A stretch of DNA of 64,000 bases from Bacteriovoracaceae bacterium (GCA_013141065.1 JABFRR010000008.1:62001-126000); one strand, 5' to 3'; positions 51,435 through 61,296 are shown, counted from the first letter of the stretch. Notes: generated by a model from the sequence alone, not told the origin. Translations and numbers: made by a program.

Positions 51435-52767
51435 TTCTCACGATGTTTACTGACTTAGAATTGATGTTGGTCATAATTCTATAAAATGAATTATTAGATA
51501 GTTTCAAATCGATCATTGTTTTTCTGACTTTGTCATTATTTTCAAAAAGAGTTTTTTGCAAAACTGCAGCTTCAATTCTTTCAAGATAAACAGGTAAACC
51601 AATTAATTTTATTTCTTCTAAATCAATTTCTTCAACTTTATTTTTTCCTTTTTTATGCAGAATTAAAGTGACATCAGTTTCATCAATTACTCCCTTATCA
51701 TTACTTTGCAAAAGAGAAATCACTTTTTCAAGTTCGCGAATATTGCCAGGCCAATTGTATTTTATTAATTCACTCATCGCTTTTTCTGTAAGAATAATTC
51801 TTCGCTTATTTCTTTTGAGAAAAAACTCAATAATCCCTTTTAAGTCCTGCCCCCTTTGACGTAAGGGCTTCATATGAATATTATAACCTTCCAATCTGAA
51901 ATATAAATCCTCTCTAAATTCACCATTTAAAATTTTGGATCGTAAATTTTCACAAGTAGCTGTCACTAGCCTAAAATTAGAAGACACTGGTTTTTCCGAA
52001 CCGACTGGGTAAAATGATTTTTCTTCAATTGCCTTTAGTAGTTTAGATTGTGAACTTATTGGTAATGTGGCAATTTCATCCAAAAAAAGCACTCCGTCAT
52101 GTGCGAGCTCAAGTAAGCCTTTTTTACTTTTTAATGCTCCTGTAAAAGCACCTTTTTCATGTCCAAAAAGTTCTGACTCAATTAGGCTTTCGGAGACTTC
52201 TGAGCAATTTAGATGAACAAAAGGTTTTTTTTGTCCTACAAGTTCATGAAAAAATTTTGCCACAAAAGTTTTTCCAGTTCCCGACTCTCCAGTGATTAAT
52301 AATGGTTGATGACCTTGTAAGGCCATTTTTAATGTTTTGATTTCATCCAGTAAATTCTCATCACTTGTTAATAATGCATCTTGAAGCTGTATTAAAATAT
52401 TTTCTTTTTTATTTTTGTATTTAAGAATTGCACCTTGAATCGACTCTATTGAAAAAGGCTTTGAAAGAAAATCACTACAACCAATTAAATACGCTTTTTC
52501 AATAATAGAATTATCTTCTCGTCCGCTTAATACGATTGAATGGACATTTTTACTTCTTAGTTTTTTTAATATTTCTAAACCAATGAGTTTTTCTTCTAGA
52601 TCTAAGTCCACAAAGGCTAAGTCGATTTTTTTTCTTTCAATTAAATCAAAAGCTATAAGAGAATTCTCGGCTTCAAAGACCTCGCCATATTTTTCTAATC
52701 GAGACTTAAGCGTCAACCTAGATAAAAGATCATCTTCAATAAGTAATATATTAAGTTTAGTTTCCAT
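51418..52767 (-). CDS. NtrC-type sigma-54-dependent response regulator
   Basis: A 449-residue regulator. The receiver domain (1-115) has the acidic pocket Glu11/Asp12/Asp13, phosphorylation site Asp54 (AFVDLDL) and Lys103 (LSKPF). The AAA+ domain has the Walker A GESGTGKT (160-167), GAFTGA (206-211) for sigma-54 contact, and Walker B LFLDEI. The C-terminus has a Fis-type HTH (VRKTMIDLKLSNNSFYRIM, about 420-440). It activates sigma-54 promoters after phosphorylation. No full histidine kinase is adjacent; only the DHp-like gene overlaps its end. Confidence 0.93.
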   Translation of the reverse strand: METKLNILLIEDDLLSRLTLKSRLEKYGEVFEAENSLIAFDLIERKKIDLAFVDLDLEEKLIGLEILKKLRSKNVHSIVLSGREDNSIIEKAYLIGCSDFLSKPFSIESIQGAILKYKNKKENILIQLQDALLTSDENLLDEIKTLKMALQGHQPLLITGESGTGKTFVAKFFHELVGQKKPFVHLNCSEVSESLIESELFGHEKGAFTGALKSKKGLLELAHDGVLFLDEIATLPISSQSKLLKAIEEKSFYPVGSEKPVSSNFRLVTATCENLRSKILNGEFREDLYFRLEGYNIHMKPLRQRGQDLKGIIEFFLKRNKRRIILTEKAMSELIKYNWPGNIRELEKVISLLQSNDKGVIDETDVTLILHKKGKNKVEEIDLEEIKLIGLPVYLERIEAAVLQKTLFENNDKVRKTMIDLKLSNNSFYRIMTNINSKSVNIVRNDEAK

Positions 52768-52890
52768 TTAGAAATCATAGTGACAATTCGAACTGATCTC
52801 AATAAAACTTAGATAAACCTATAAAATCTCCCTAGTGCCTCAAAAAATAGTCAACCCAATAACCCACTTTTTCACTCAAATGACTTTAAG

Positions 52891-52902
52891 TGATCGAAAT
52901 CA
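52891..52902 (+). promoter_or_regulatory. FNR/CRP-like palindrome upstream of the large lipoprotein gene
   Basis: TGATCGAAATCA has the same TGAT-N4-ATCA form and shares AAATCA with the site at 924-935. Eighteen bases further is CTAAATATTTGT (52921-52932), a 12-base word also found next to the first site (937-948), containing a possible -10 TAAATA. It lies about 54 bases before the lipoprotein start. Confidence 0.3.
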
Positions 52903-52955
52903 TTTTATTTCTCATCATTCCTAAATATTTGTCCGATTTTAACGATAATAGAGAT

Positions 52956-55900
52956 ATGAAAACGTTTAATAAAACCCTTATCGTTCCCTTGTTTATCACC
53001 CTTATTTTGACAGGTTGTATGCCCGACAGCTTAACCAAGTTCAAAAAGGATCCTCCTAAAAAGCCCACTACATCCACAACGGTCAGTAGCGGCCCAGTTT
53101 TAGATGAAACAGGTAATGTAGTTCCATTTGATGAATCGACTTATTTTAGTTTTGTAGACCAAGATAACAACCCGGTACTAGCGAAAGTATCTGAAGCTGT
53201 GAGCGCTGAAATTACTCTCGACGGAAGTTTGGGAGATCCACTAAAAGTTGAAAAATTTTTTGAACGCTGTGACCTCATTACAACTGGAGTAAATTCCCAG
53301 GCTTCATCATTACCGGCTGGATTAAGTTTTCTGAATGACGAATGTTCTGTTAAAGGTACTGCCATAGCTGCTAAGTCTGTTGTCACGCCTTTTTGTAGTG
53401 ATGGAACTTCATTTGATCAAGTGACTTGTGAATCTAATTTTCCCGTTTGGAATGCCACGACTGGAACATGTAGCTTACCTGATTTAAAGTATGCAACTCA
53501 AACGGCCTGTCTAGCAGGATCTAATAAGTGGTATACATTTGGAAGCCCGGTTCCTTATAAAATTAGATTAACTTTCCATGACTCTGCAGGAGTTCAAAGA
53601 TTTTATTATACAACTCTTTCTTTAGGTGTTTATACAACTCTTACAAGTTTAAATTATACGCAAGCACAAAAAGTTTTACTGAAAATGGATAGTGCTGGTG
53701 CTTCACCTTTTGGTGACATTATCCCAGTCATTACAACATCACTTTCAACTGGAAGTTATAATCGCCGAAGCATAATGATTAATTCAAATGGAGCTGTCAC
53801 TGGTGTCGCTCGATTTGTTGACTCCGGGGCTAACTTAGTTGGTATTTCCCGACTTGTTCCAATAAAAGTAAATTCAATTACAGGATTAGCAGTCAACGGA
53901 TTTATCCAATCAGTAACTGGAACTTGTACATTAGGTGCTTTTACGACAAAACCAACTTGTACATTTGGAGGAGGAACGTGGACTCCAAATAAAATTGGTA
54001 AAATATTTAGAATTGATTCTGCAACTAGAACTCTTTATGTAGAAAATATTTCTCTAGCTAATAAATACTTTATTTTAAATGAAGCAATCTGTACTGGCAC
54101 ATGTGCTAGCTCTTACACTATAAATGCGATAAACGATTCTTACCTTTTTAAAGCGGACGATGACATCGATAATGATAATCAATACTATACTCCTAAATTT
54201 GCTTTAGAATATCCAGTCAATATTTATGAAGTTGGAACAAGTATTCAGCCACTCTATCCAATCATCTCTACAGCAATAAGCGCAACCAATGGAATCACTT
54301 ATTCAATTTCTCCAGCATTACCATGTGAAGACTCAACAGATATTACTAAGTGTTTATATCTCGACGCTAATACTGGAACAATTACTGGGACATTCAATAA
54401 TTTTTTAAATACTACTGAATTCACATTGACTGCATCTAACCCAATTAGCAGTGTCTCAACTAAAATAAAAATGAGTGCCATTTACGGACCTAGTGATTTG
54501 TCTTTAACAACAAAGCAAGTAATTACCGTCTCAAGCACATCTAATTTTAAAGAAGGAGAAACTCTTTATCAACCAATTAGTCCTCCATTAACAGAAGGAC
54601 TAAATGCTCGAATTATTCAAATTATTAACACTAAGCAATTGGCTATTGAATTTTTCAACGGAGCTTTTGTTCCTGGTGTGAGTTTAGACAATAACAATAG
54701 TGCTTACCAATCTGAAAAAGCATTTATCATTCCTTATTCAACATGTACGAATACTGTTTATACAACTAAAACCTCTTGTGAACTTGGTGGCGAAATATGG
54801 TCTCCTAGTGAGGCAATCTTTTTTAATATAATTCTTACTGCAAGCACAACAACTGGTTACGCTGCTGGAAGTGATGTAAGTGTGTCATTCGGAACAGGCC
54901 TTGGAGCAATTGGTAAAGTGGCTCACGTAGATGCAACTTCTAAAAAACTTTATGTCCAGTACCTAACTGGTGCTGCAAACACAACGGCAACTGCAAAAAC
55001 TTTTTATCAAGGTGACACGCTTGACTCTGGGGCGAGTGTAGATCAAGTTGAAAATGGATCTATGAAAGTGACTCTGGCCAGTGCTGCGGGATTTACAAAA
55101 GGATCAGATGTTGTCACAAGTGCGAGTGCTGCTGGATACACCTCTGTTTTAAATGGAAATATTTTAACATTAAGTGAGTTATCAAGAGCAAGTGCTGGTA
55201 CATTTTTTAAAAATGGACAAACTTTTTATAATCACGAAACTCAAGCGCTTTCAACCGCTAACTCAACAGCATCTGCAGTCACGTTTGATAACTATTTTAT
55301 TTTTGAGCGTGGTAAAAAAATGTATGCCAACACTATCGTTTCAAATGGTAATGGGATTATTTATTCTATCTCTCCACCACTCCCTTCAGGACTTGTACTC
55401 AATACCTTAACAGGAGTTATTGAAGGGGCTGCAAATTCAACTTCAATAAAAAAAGATTATCTATTAACTGCAATTAATTTTGTCGGATCAACTTCTTTCG
55501 TCTTTTCTCTAGAAGTAAAAGATTTCTTTGAAGTTATAGAAAAAACAGGTGCTTCATCTGCACTACTTCATAAAGTTGGAGACTATCAAAACAATAGAAA
55601 ATGCCGAGTTGATTCAACTGATATTGCCTCAATGAGTAACGGAAAGGCTTTGGATATTAGATGTTTCTTAGATATGGAAGAACAAGATATTTATCAAACG
55701 GCCATTAAACTTAATTTTTTCACCGGTCCTGGAATTTGTCAGTATATTGAATATGCTCCTTATTATTTTAATTCTTGGACTCCACACCAGTCAGTGAATG
55801 TATCTAGTCGATACACTAACCCAGTAATTGTGAGAACTGGTTGTACAGCCCTAGATTCTACAGGACCAGTGCCTACGGCAGACTTGTGTGAAGGGAATTA

Positions 55901-56888
55901 TTCTTACTTTGATTCGGATTTTCCAAATTGTGATGAGGGTAAATTAAGTTATATTAGCGAAACTTACACTCAAGATGATACAACTGGAGCTTGTACTCGA
56001 ACATCTGTTGTTACTTCCTCTGTTCAATGTGGAGGAAAAAAAGCAGCTTGTTTAGCCGGACCAGTCACAGATGCAATTGATTTAACAAACCTATCTGAAG
56101 GGAAGCGACTAATCACCATTCCTTCATCTACTGGATTGGATAAAACATACGAACACAAATCACCAATTGAATTTGGAGATAGCTACATCAATGTGAGAAC
56201 TGCCAACGGAACAACATCTAACCAATGTAATTCATCTGCTGCTAACACATTAACTTGGAAAAATACAACTTCAACAGTAAGCACTCTCGCTTCTCCCTTT
56301 GGATTTGACTCTAATCCGTTTTATACAGTCACTTGTTTAGATGCGGCTTATGATATTAAGGCGAGAATAAGAGTGATTGTTCGAGATTGGGATAAAACTT
56401 TTAGAATTGACTCTGATATCTTCAATCAAAGTTTTGCAGCTCCTCCAGTTAACATGAACAACAACACCCCTGATCCGATTTTTGGTAAGCCTTATAACGA
56501 CGTCGATGATTGGGATGATAGTTATCAAGGACTTGCACCTGTTTATACGGCTGCAACTTGCGGTGTCCAGGCAGTAGGATCTTGTTCAAACATCACTGGA
56601 ATCTTCAGATCAAACGCTGAATGTACTGCAGTTGGTGGATCTGTCGTGGCTCCAGGCTCTTGTTCTGCGGGTGCATTCACTAATGAATTCGACTGCGAAA
56701 CTTCTGGTACGTGTTCAAATGGTGCGTATTTAGATGCAGGATCTTGTGCCAAAGGTCTTGCTGTTTGGACGCCGCGAGTTTGGACAGCTGCGACTTGTAC
56801 CTTTGCTAACCAAAACCAATGTGTACACTACGGTGGGATTTGGACTGGACCTGAACACTACAAATTTCCAGAGCTTCCGAAAATATAA
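52956..56888 (+). CDS. large surface lipoprotein with Ig-like domains and cysteine repeats
   Basis: 1310 residues starting MKTFNKTLIVPLFITLILTG then Cys, a lipobox (LTGC), so the mature protein is lipidated on the cell surface or outer membrane. A frame to 52890 exists but would bury the signal. At least two putative-Ig (He_PIG) segments are seen, each with ITYSISPALP or IIYSISPPLPSGL, LD/LNTLTGVIEG and a TLTASN or LTAIN strand (near 54290-54470 and 55360-55520). Short Cys motifs C-x(7-10)-C-x(2-3)-G-G-x-W occur at least five times (for example TCTFGGGTWTP, SCELGGEIWSP, CVHYGGIWTGP). Function is unknown; adhesion is a reasonable guess. Confidence 0.82.
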   Translation: MKTFNKTLIVPLFITLILTGCMPDSLTKFKKDPPKKPTTSTTVSSGPVLDETGNVVPFDESTYFSFVDQDNNPVLAKVSEAVSAEITLDGSLGDPLKVEKFFERCDLITTGVNSQASSLPAGLSFLNDECSVKGTAIAAKSVVTPFCSDGTSFDQVTCESNFPVWNATTGTCSLPDLKYATQTACLAGSNKWYTFGSPVPYKIRLTFHDSAGVQRFYYTTLSLGVYTTLTSLNYTQAQKVLLKMDSAGASPFGDIIPVITTSLSTGSYNRRSIMINSNGAVTGVARFVDSGANLVGISRLVPIKVNSITGLAVNGFIQSVTGTCTLGAFTTKPTCTFGGGTWTPNKIGKIFRIDSATRTLYVENISLANKYFILNEAICTGTCASSYTINAINDSYLFKADDDIDNDNQYYTPKFALEYPVNIYEVGTSIQPLYPIISTAISATNGITYSISPALPCEDSTDITKCLYLDANTGTITGTFNNFLNTTEFTLTASNPISSVSTKIKMSAIYGPSDLSLTTKQVITVSSTSNFKEGETLYQPISPPLTEGLNARIIQIINTKQLAIEFFNGAFVPGVSLDNNNSAYQSEKAFIIPYSTCTNTVYTTKTSCELGGEIWSPSEAIFFNIILTASTTTGYAAGSDVSVSFGTGLGAIGKVAHVDATSKKLYVQYLTGAANTTATAKTFYQGDTLDSGASVDQVENGSMKVTLASAAGFTKGSDVVTSASAAGYTSVLNGNILTLSELSRASAGTFFKNGQTFYNHETQALSTANSTASAVTFDNYFIFERGKKMYANTIVSNGNGIIYSISPPLPSGLVLNTLTGVIEGAANSTSIKKDYLLTAINFVGSTSFVFSLEVKDFFEVIEKTGASSALLHKVGDYQNNRKCRVDSTDIASMSNGKALDIRCFLDMEEQDIYQTAIKLNFFTGPGICQYIEYAPYYFNSWTPHQSVNVSSRYTNPVIVRTGCTALDSTGPVPTADLCEGNYSYFDSDFPNCDEGKLSYISETYTQDDTTGACTRTSVVTSSVQCGGKKAACLAGPVTDAIDLTNLSEGKRLITIPSSTGLDKTYEHKSPIEFGDSYINVRTANGTTSNQCNSSAANTLTWKNTTSTVSTLASPFGFDSNPFYTVTCLDAAYDIKARIRVIVRDWDKTFRIDSDIFNQSFAAPPVNMNNNTPDPIFGKPYNDVDDWDDSYQGLAPVYTAATCGVQAVGSCSNITGIFRSNAECTAVGGSVVAPGSCSAGAFTNEFDCETSGTCSNGAYLDAGSCAKGLAVWTPRVWTAATCTFANQNQCVHYGGIWTGPEHYKFPELPKI

Positions 56889-56903
56889 ATTGGCCGTTTG
56901 GCT

Positions 56904-58286
56904 TTACTGAATTTTTTGAATTCTTCCGACTAAATCATAATCTAGAACATCGGTGATCTCGACCATTACGAGGTCACCGATTTCTACGTTTTGGCCGTTT
57001 AAATCGTTAATAATGACTTTGCCGTCGATATCAGGAGCTTGTCCGAAATGTCTTCCTTCAATCAGGAGTTCAGTTTCTTCATGCTCGCCTTCAATCAACA
57101 CAGGAATGACTTTTCCAAGAAATTCTCCATTGAGTTCTCTCACAATTTCTCGTTGAGCTTCATAGAGTCTATCAAATCGTTCATCAATAACATCTTGTGA
57201 AATTTTTGGTTGTAATTTGAATGCTGGAGTCCCTTCTTCATCTGAATATCTGAAAATACCTAAATGATTAAAACGTGCCTTTTTTATTCCATCCAAAAGA
57301 GCCTCAAAATCTTCTTCAGTCTCACCTGGAAAACCAACGATGATCGAAGTTCTTAAAACAACTCCAGGAATTCTAGTTCTTATTTTTTCAATACGCTCGT
57401 GAATTTTTTCACCAGTAATTTTTCGATTCATTCTTTTTAAAACATTAGTAGAAAAATGTTGAACTGGCATATCAAGATATTTGCAAATCTTTTCTGATGT
57501 TGCCATTTTTTCAATAACTTCATCGGTGAGTTCGTCTGGATAAAAATAGAATAACCTAACCCAATCAATTCCCTCTACCGACTCTAGTCCGGTGAGAAGA
57601 TTTGCAAGCTTGTTATTTTCATCTAAATCAACTCCGTAATCTGACAAGTCCTGAGAGATTAGGTTGAGCTCTCGCACCCCTGTAGAAGCTAAATTCGTAG
57701 CTTCGTTTACAAGCGACTCAACCGATCTCGATCTCAGTTTCCCTCTTAATTTAGGGATAATACAAAACGTACAATTGCGGTTACACCCTTCAGAAATTTT
57801 TAACCATGCAGTATAAAAAGGTGAAGTATTTAAACGTGGATCATATTCTGTGTGAATAAACTTTGGAATTTCAACGAAAGATTTTTTTTCTAACTTACCA
57901 TCTTCCATTGCACGCAATAAAAGAGTGATTTTATTATATTCACCAGTACCGATGATGAGATCGGCTTCTGGAATTTCTGATTCGAGTTGCTCAGCATATC
58001 TTTGGGCCATACAACCAGAAATAACAAGGGCCTTACATTGACCTTGACTAGGATCTTTAAAGTCGGCCATTTCTAAAATTGTATCTACTGACTCTTTTTT
58101 TGAAGCTTCAATAAATGAACATGTATTCACAATAATAACTTCTGCAACATCAGGTGACTCTGCAATTGAATATCCATCCAGCCCCAAGTATCCTAACATG
58201 ACTTGTGAATCGACTAGATTTTTAGAGCAACCTAAAGATGTAAAGAAAACTGTTTTATTGCTGAAGAGCTTTGTCGATAATTCCAC
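56904..58286 (-). CDS. rimO: ribosomal protein S12 methylthiotransferase
   Basis: About 460 residues, radical SAM methylthiotransferase acting on the conserved Asp of ribosomal protein S12. The UPF0004 domain (SLGCSKNLVDSQVML, VNTCSFIEASK, SGCMAQRY) holds three cysteines of the auxiliary cluster; the SAM cluster is CNRNCTFC, followed by IPKLRGKLRSR; and a C-terminal TRAM domain ends the protein. The GKLRSR segment suits RimO rather than MiaB. The GTG at 58286 has GGAT upstream; a longer frame to 58391 overlaps the divergent lipoprotein gene. It is divergent from the Slt70-like gene by 84 bases. Confidence 0.93.
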   Translation of the reverse strand: MELSTKLFSNKTVFFTSLGCSKNLVDSQVMLGYLGLDGYSIAESPDVAEVIIVNTCSFIEASKKESVDTILEMADFKDPSQGQCKALVISGCMAQRYAEQLESEIPEADLIIGTGEYNKITLLLRAMEDGKLEKKSFVEIPKFIHTEYDPRLNTSPFYTAWLKISEGCNRNCTFCIIPKLRGKLRSRSVESLVNEATNLASTGVRELNLISQDLSDYGVDLDENNKLANLLTGLESVEGIDWVRLFYFYPDELTDEVIEKMATSEKICKYLDMPVQHFSTNVLKRMNRKITGEKIHERIEKIRTRIPGVVLRTSIIVGFPGETEEDFEALLDGIKKARFNHLGIFRYSDEEGTPAFKLQPKISQDVIDERFDRLYEAQREIVRELNGEFLGKVIPVLIEGEHEETELLIEGRHFGQAPDIDGKVIINDLNGQNVEIGDLVMVEITDVLDYDLVGRIQKIQ

Positions 58287-58369
58287 GATGTATCCAAAAT
58301 GTTTTAATTTGATAAAAGTTAGGACTTGATAGTACAAATTGATTAAATAATCAAAGCTTAAAGGGCCAT

Positions 58370-60490
58370 ATGAAAAAAATACTCCTTCCAATCACTCTTA
58401 GCTTTCTCGTTTTGTCCGGGTGTAGTTCTAAACAAATTCATGCATTGAAGGCGCCTAGTTTTAAGCGCTTAAGTATTCTAAGCGAGCAATTTCGCACTCA
58501 AAAAGCGGCTTCACCAATCGACGAGAGTGAAGAAATCGCTCTCAAGTTTATCGAAGCCAGTCAAAAAGAGATGGAAGCTGGAAACGAAAAAGTCTGTGAG
58601 ATCTATGAAGAACTCTCTTCAAAAAGAGATTTCCCCCTGGCTCAACTTGCCGTCGTAAAGACACTTCAATATTGTCAATATTCCAAAAGAGAGCTTAGAA
58701 ATCTCTGGAGCGAGACTGTGATTCAACCATACATGCAAGAGGGCTATCTCGATTCAATTTTAGAACAAGCTTCTAAGCTTCAAATTGATGAGCTAGCATT
58801 TAATGCTTCTCTTTCTCTGGTCGATATTAAAACTTCACAATCTGAAAAAATAAAACTTCTTAACCAAAGCCTTGAACTTGCTAAGCGTTTAAATAATCAT
58901 GATTTTTTAGCACGGGCAAATGACAAGCTAGTTAAAATCGCTCCTCGTCATAGCAGTGAAATAACTCCACTTAACATCTACTCTGTTGCCAAAGATTTTG
59001 AGTCTAATCGCCAATTTGAAATTGCTCGAAATTTTTATCTCCAAATTATAAATAGTGAGTTTCCATTAGCAGAAAAAGTCAAAGCTTATAATGCCTATAG
59101 AACATCATTTAAAGTTGCTCGAGATCTTAAAACATTTTTAGAAAAAACTGGTGAGATGGAGCTCTACTTAAGACAACTTCTCGAATCTGCAAATGATGAA
59201 TATACAGAATTGAAAGCATTACAAGAATTACAAGAAGCGTGGGTAGATGCCAAAATAAACTACGCTCGTGCTGTATGGACGGAACACCAAAACCTTGAGG
59301 CCAGAGACATTTTAGACAATTTATTTGAAGCTGAAATTGGTAATCCTAATCAATTGGCAACAGCTTATTCTGTCTATGGAGGATTACATTTAGAAAGTAA
59401 AGAAAATGAAGAAGCAATTGAGAAATATGAAAAAGCTTCTGAGTTAAAAATTACAAATTTTGAGACTCTTGAAAATGTTCAATGGGCCTTAGTTTGGAAT
59501 CTCTACCTATCTAAAGAATATAATAAAACGATTAAGCGAGCTGAAAATTTTATCTCAAAATCTATAAACCCAAATTTTATTGCAAAATTAGAATTCTGGA
59601 TGGCAAAGTCACTCTGGGCTTTAGGCAAAAAAGAAGATGCGAGAATTTTATTTGCAGAAATAATGCAGGAAGATTCCTTTGGATATTACGGTTTATTGGC
59701 TTCGATGGAAATTCAATCGACTCTTTCACCTCTATCGCCAACTGAATTGTCCATTGAATCATCCAGATATAACGAACTCGACTGGCTTATTGGTTTAAAA
59801 GAAAAAAAATTAGCAATGAAGTTTCTTAAAAATGTTAATTCTCGATTTAAATCTACTTTAGAGAGAGAAAAGGCAATGAGTTTGTACTTACAAACTGAGT
59901 GGTACCAAGGAGGAATGAGTCAAATTTTTAACATTCCTATTAAATTAAGACAGGAATTTACTACAAAGTATATCGACGTCATCTTTCCTCGTGCATTTGA
60001 AAATATTTTCCAAACTTATGCACAAAAATATCAACTTCCTTTAGCCTACTCACTCGCGATCACTAGGCAGGAATCTGCCTTCAACCCAAATGTTCGGTCT
60101 TGGGCCGACGCTTTCGGATTAATGCAAATGATTCCAGAAAAAGCAGCAGAGCTCTCAAAAAAATATTCCATACCCTACACTGACTTTAATGATCTCTATC
60201 AAGCTGATCTCAATATTCATATGGGAACTGCTTTTTTAAGTGAGCTTAAAAAGAAATATAAAGGCCAATTTATTCAAACGACTGCAGCTTACAATGCCAG
60301 TACTAGTGCGATAGCCACTTGGGAAAAGGAAAGATTTAATGGTAATCATATTGAGTTCATAGAAATGATTCCCTATGAAGAAACACGAAATTATGTAAAA
60401 TTAGTTTTTAGAAACTATATTACTTATCAAAGAGTCTTAAATTCCGAGGGAGTATTAATACCGAAGAATTTTTTTAGTTTACCTTTTTAG
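58370..60490 (+). CDS. Slt70-like soluble lytic murein transglycosylase, lipoprotein
   Basis: A 706-residue protein with a lipoprotein signal (MKKILLPITLSFLVLSGC). A long superhelical array of TPR-like alpha repeats (about residues 60-500) resembles the Slt70 U-shaped ring, followed by the SLT catalytic domain: ITRQESAF with Glu568, then FGLMQMIPEKAAELSKKY, AAYNAST and NYVKLVFRNYITYQRV. It should cut peptidoglycan from the periplasmic face of a membrane. It is divergent from rimO and its end overlaps the lolA gene by 17 bases on the opposite strand. Confidence 0.9.
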   Translation: MKKILLPITLSFLVLSGCSSKQIHALKAPSFKRLSILSEQFRTQKAASPIDESEEIALKFIEASQKEMEAGNEKVCEIYEELSSKRDFPLAQLAVVKTLQYCQYSKRELRNLWSETVIQPYMQEGYLDSILEQASKLQIDELAFNASLSLVDIKTSQSEKIKLLNQSLELAKRLNNHDFLARANDKLVKIAPRHSSEITPLNIYSVAKDFESNRQFEIARNFYLQIINSEFPLAEKVKAYNAYRTSFKVARDLKTFLEKTGEMELYLRQLLESANDEYTELKALQELQEAWVDAKINYARAVWTEHQNLEARDILDNLFEAEIGNPNQLATAYSVYGGLHLESKENEEAIEKYEKASELKITNFETLENVQWALVWNLYLSKEYNKTIKRAENFISKSINPNFIAKLEFWMAKSLWALGKKEDARILFAEIMQEDSFGYYGLLASMEIQSTLSPLSPTELSIESSRYNELDWLIGLKEKKLAMKFLKNVNSRFKSTLEREKAMSLYLQTEWYQGGMSQIFNIPIKLRQEFTTKYIDVIFPRAFENIFQTYAQKYQLPLAYSLAITRQESAFNPNVRSWADAFGLMQMIPEKAAELSKKYSIPYTDFNDLYQADLNIHMGTAFLSELKKKYKGQFIQTTAAYNASTSAIATWEKERFNGNHIEFIEMIPYEETRNYVKLVFRNYITYQRVLNSEGVLIPKNFFSLPF

Positions 60491-61094
60491 TATTTGTTGG
60501 TGGACTAAAAATAAAGTGATTAGCAGAGAATTTTATGTCTGATTTTAATTCTAAAAATTTTAGTTTTGACTTCTTTCCATCCGCCAACGTTAGCTCAATT
60601 GCCTCTATGTCAGAGAAATTTTTACCACTTTTAGATTTAAAATAAATTGAAGACTTATTAATTCCAAATTCTTTTTGAGCTTTTGGTTTAAATGTTATTA
60701 CAGTGGGATCTCCCGATTTAACATCATAAATTGAATTTGAAATTAATCCTTGTTTTAAAGAATCAAAGAACTTTATAAAAGCAGTAGATCCATCTTGTGC
60801 AGAAGACTCCGTAACCTCACCTTCTTCACCCTCGATAAATGGAGCACGATAATACCAGGCCCTAGTTCCATTACTTGTAAAAATGACGGCACTTGGAAGA
60901 CTCGTTTCAAGTCTTATTTGTCCTGGGTACTTATAATCAATACTTCCTTCACCCTTTTTAATTTTGCCTTTTAAAGTACTGACATACTCCTGCTCGAATT
61001 TTGAAGAAAATGAAGTTGGTAAAAACTCTGCCAATGAAATAGATGAATAGAGACTCAAAAATAACATCGAAAATAAAATTAAGTAAATCTTCAT
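60474..61094 (-). CDS. lolA: LolA-like outer-membrane lipoprotein carrier
   Basis: A 206-residue protein with a signal peptide (MKIYLILFSMLFLSLYSSISLA). The beta-rich LolA fold is indicated by the KIKKGEGSIDYKYPGQIRLE region, the VIFTSNGTRAWYY strand, and the FKPKAQKEFGINKSSIYF and IEAIELTLADGKK strands, close to the family layout. LolA carries lipoproteins from LolCDE across the periplasm to the outer membrane. It may serve the large lipoproteins encoded nearby. The 203-base gap to the next plus-strand gene holds its divergent promoter at 61237-61266. Confidence 0.85.
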   Translation of the reverse strand: MKIYLILFSMLFLSLYSSISLAEFLPTSFSSKFEQEYVSTLKGKIKKGEGSIDYKYPGQIRLETSLPSAVIFTSNGTRAWYYRAPFIEGEEGEVTESSAQDGSTAFIKFFDSLKQGLISNSIYDVKSGDPTVITFKPKAQKEFGINKSSIYFKSKSGKNFSDIEAIELTLADGKKSKLKFLELKSDIKFSANHFIFSPPTNTKKVN

Positions 61095-61236
61095 TCAGAT
61101 ACTCCAAGATTTTGAAATTGTATAATATCATGCCTGAGAACAAAGCAAAGCTCAATAAATTGATATCAAAATGACACCAATCCCTCCTTCAAAAAATGTC
61201 AATTCATGTAAAAAACTCACAAGTTAGCTCAAATCA

Positions 61237-61266
61237 TTGACGTGAGTCATTTATTTTACATATAAG
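61237..61266 (+). promoter_or_regulatory. sigma-70 type promoter with an overlapping palindrome
   Basis: TTGACG (61237-61242) and TATAAG (61261-61266) are 18 bases apart, placing transcription start near 61273, 24 bases before the ATG at 61297. The -35 box is inside TGACGTGAGTCA (61238-61249), a TGAC-N4-GTCA palindrome that could bind a repressor or activator. Confidence 0.65.
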
Positions 61267-61296
61267 AACGTGTTCGCAAATTATTAGGAGAACACT

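Noticed and set aside
58287..58391. Longer N-terminus for RimO
   Set aside because: The extra 35 residues are not family-like and overlap the divergent Slt70-like gene start; the GTG at 58286 has GGAT upstream.
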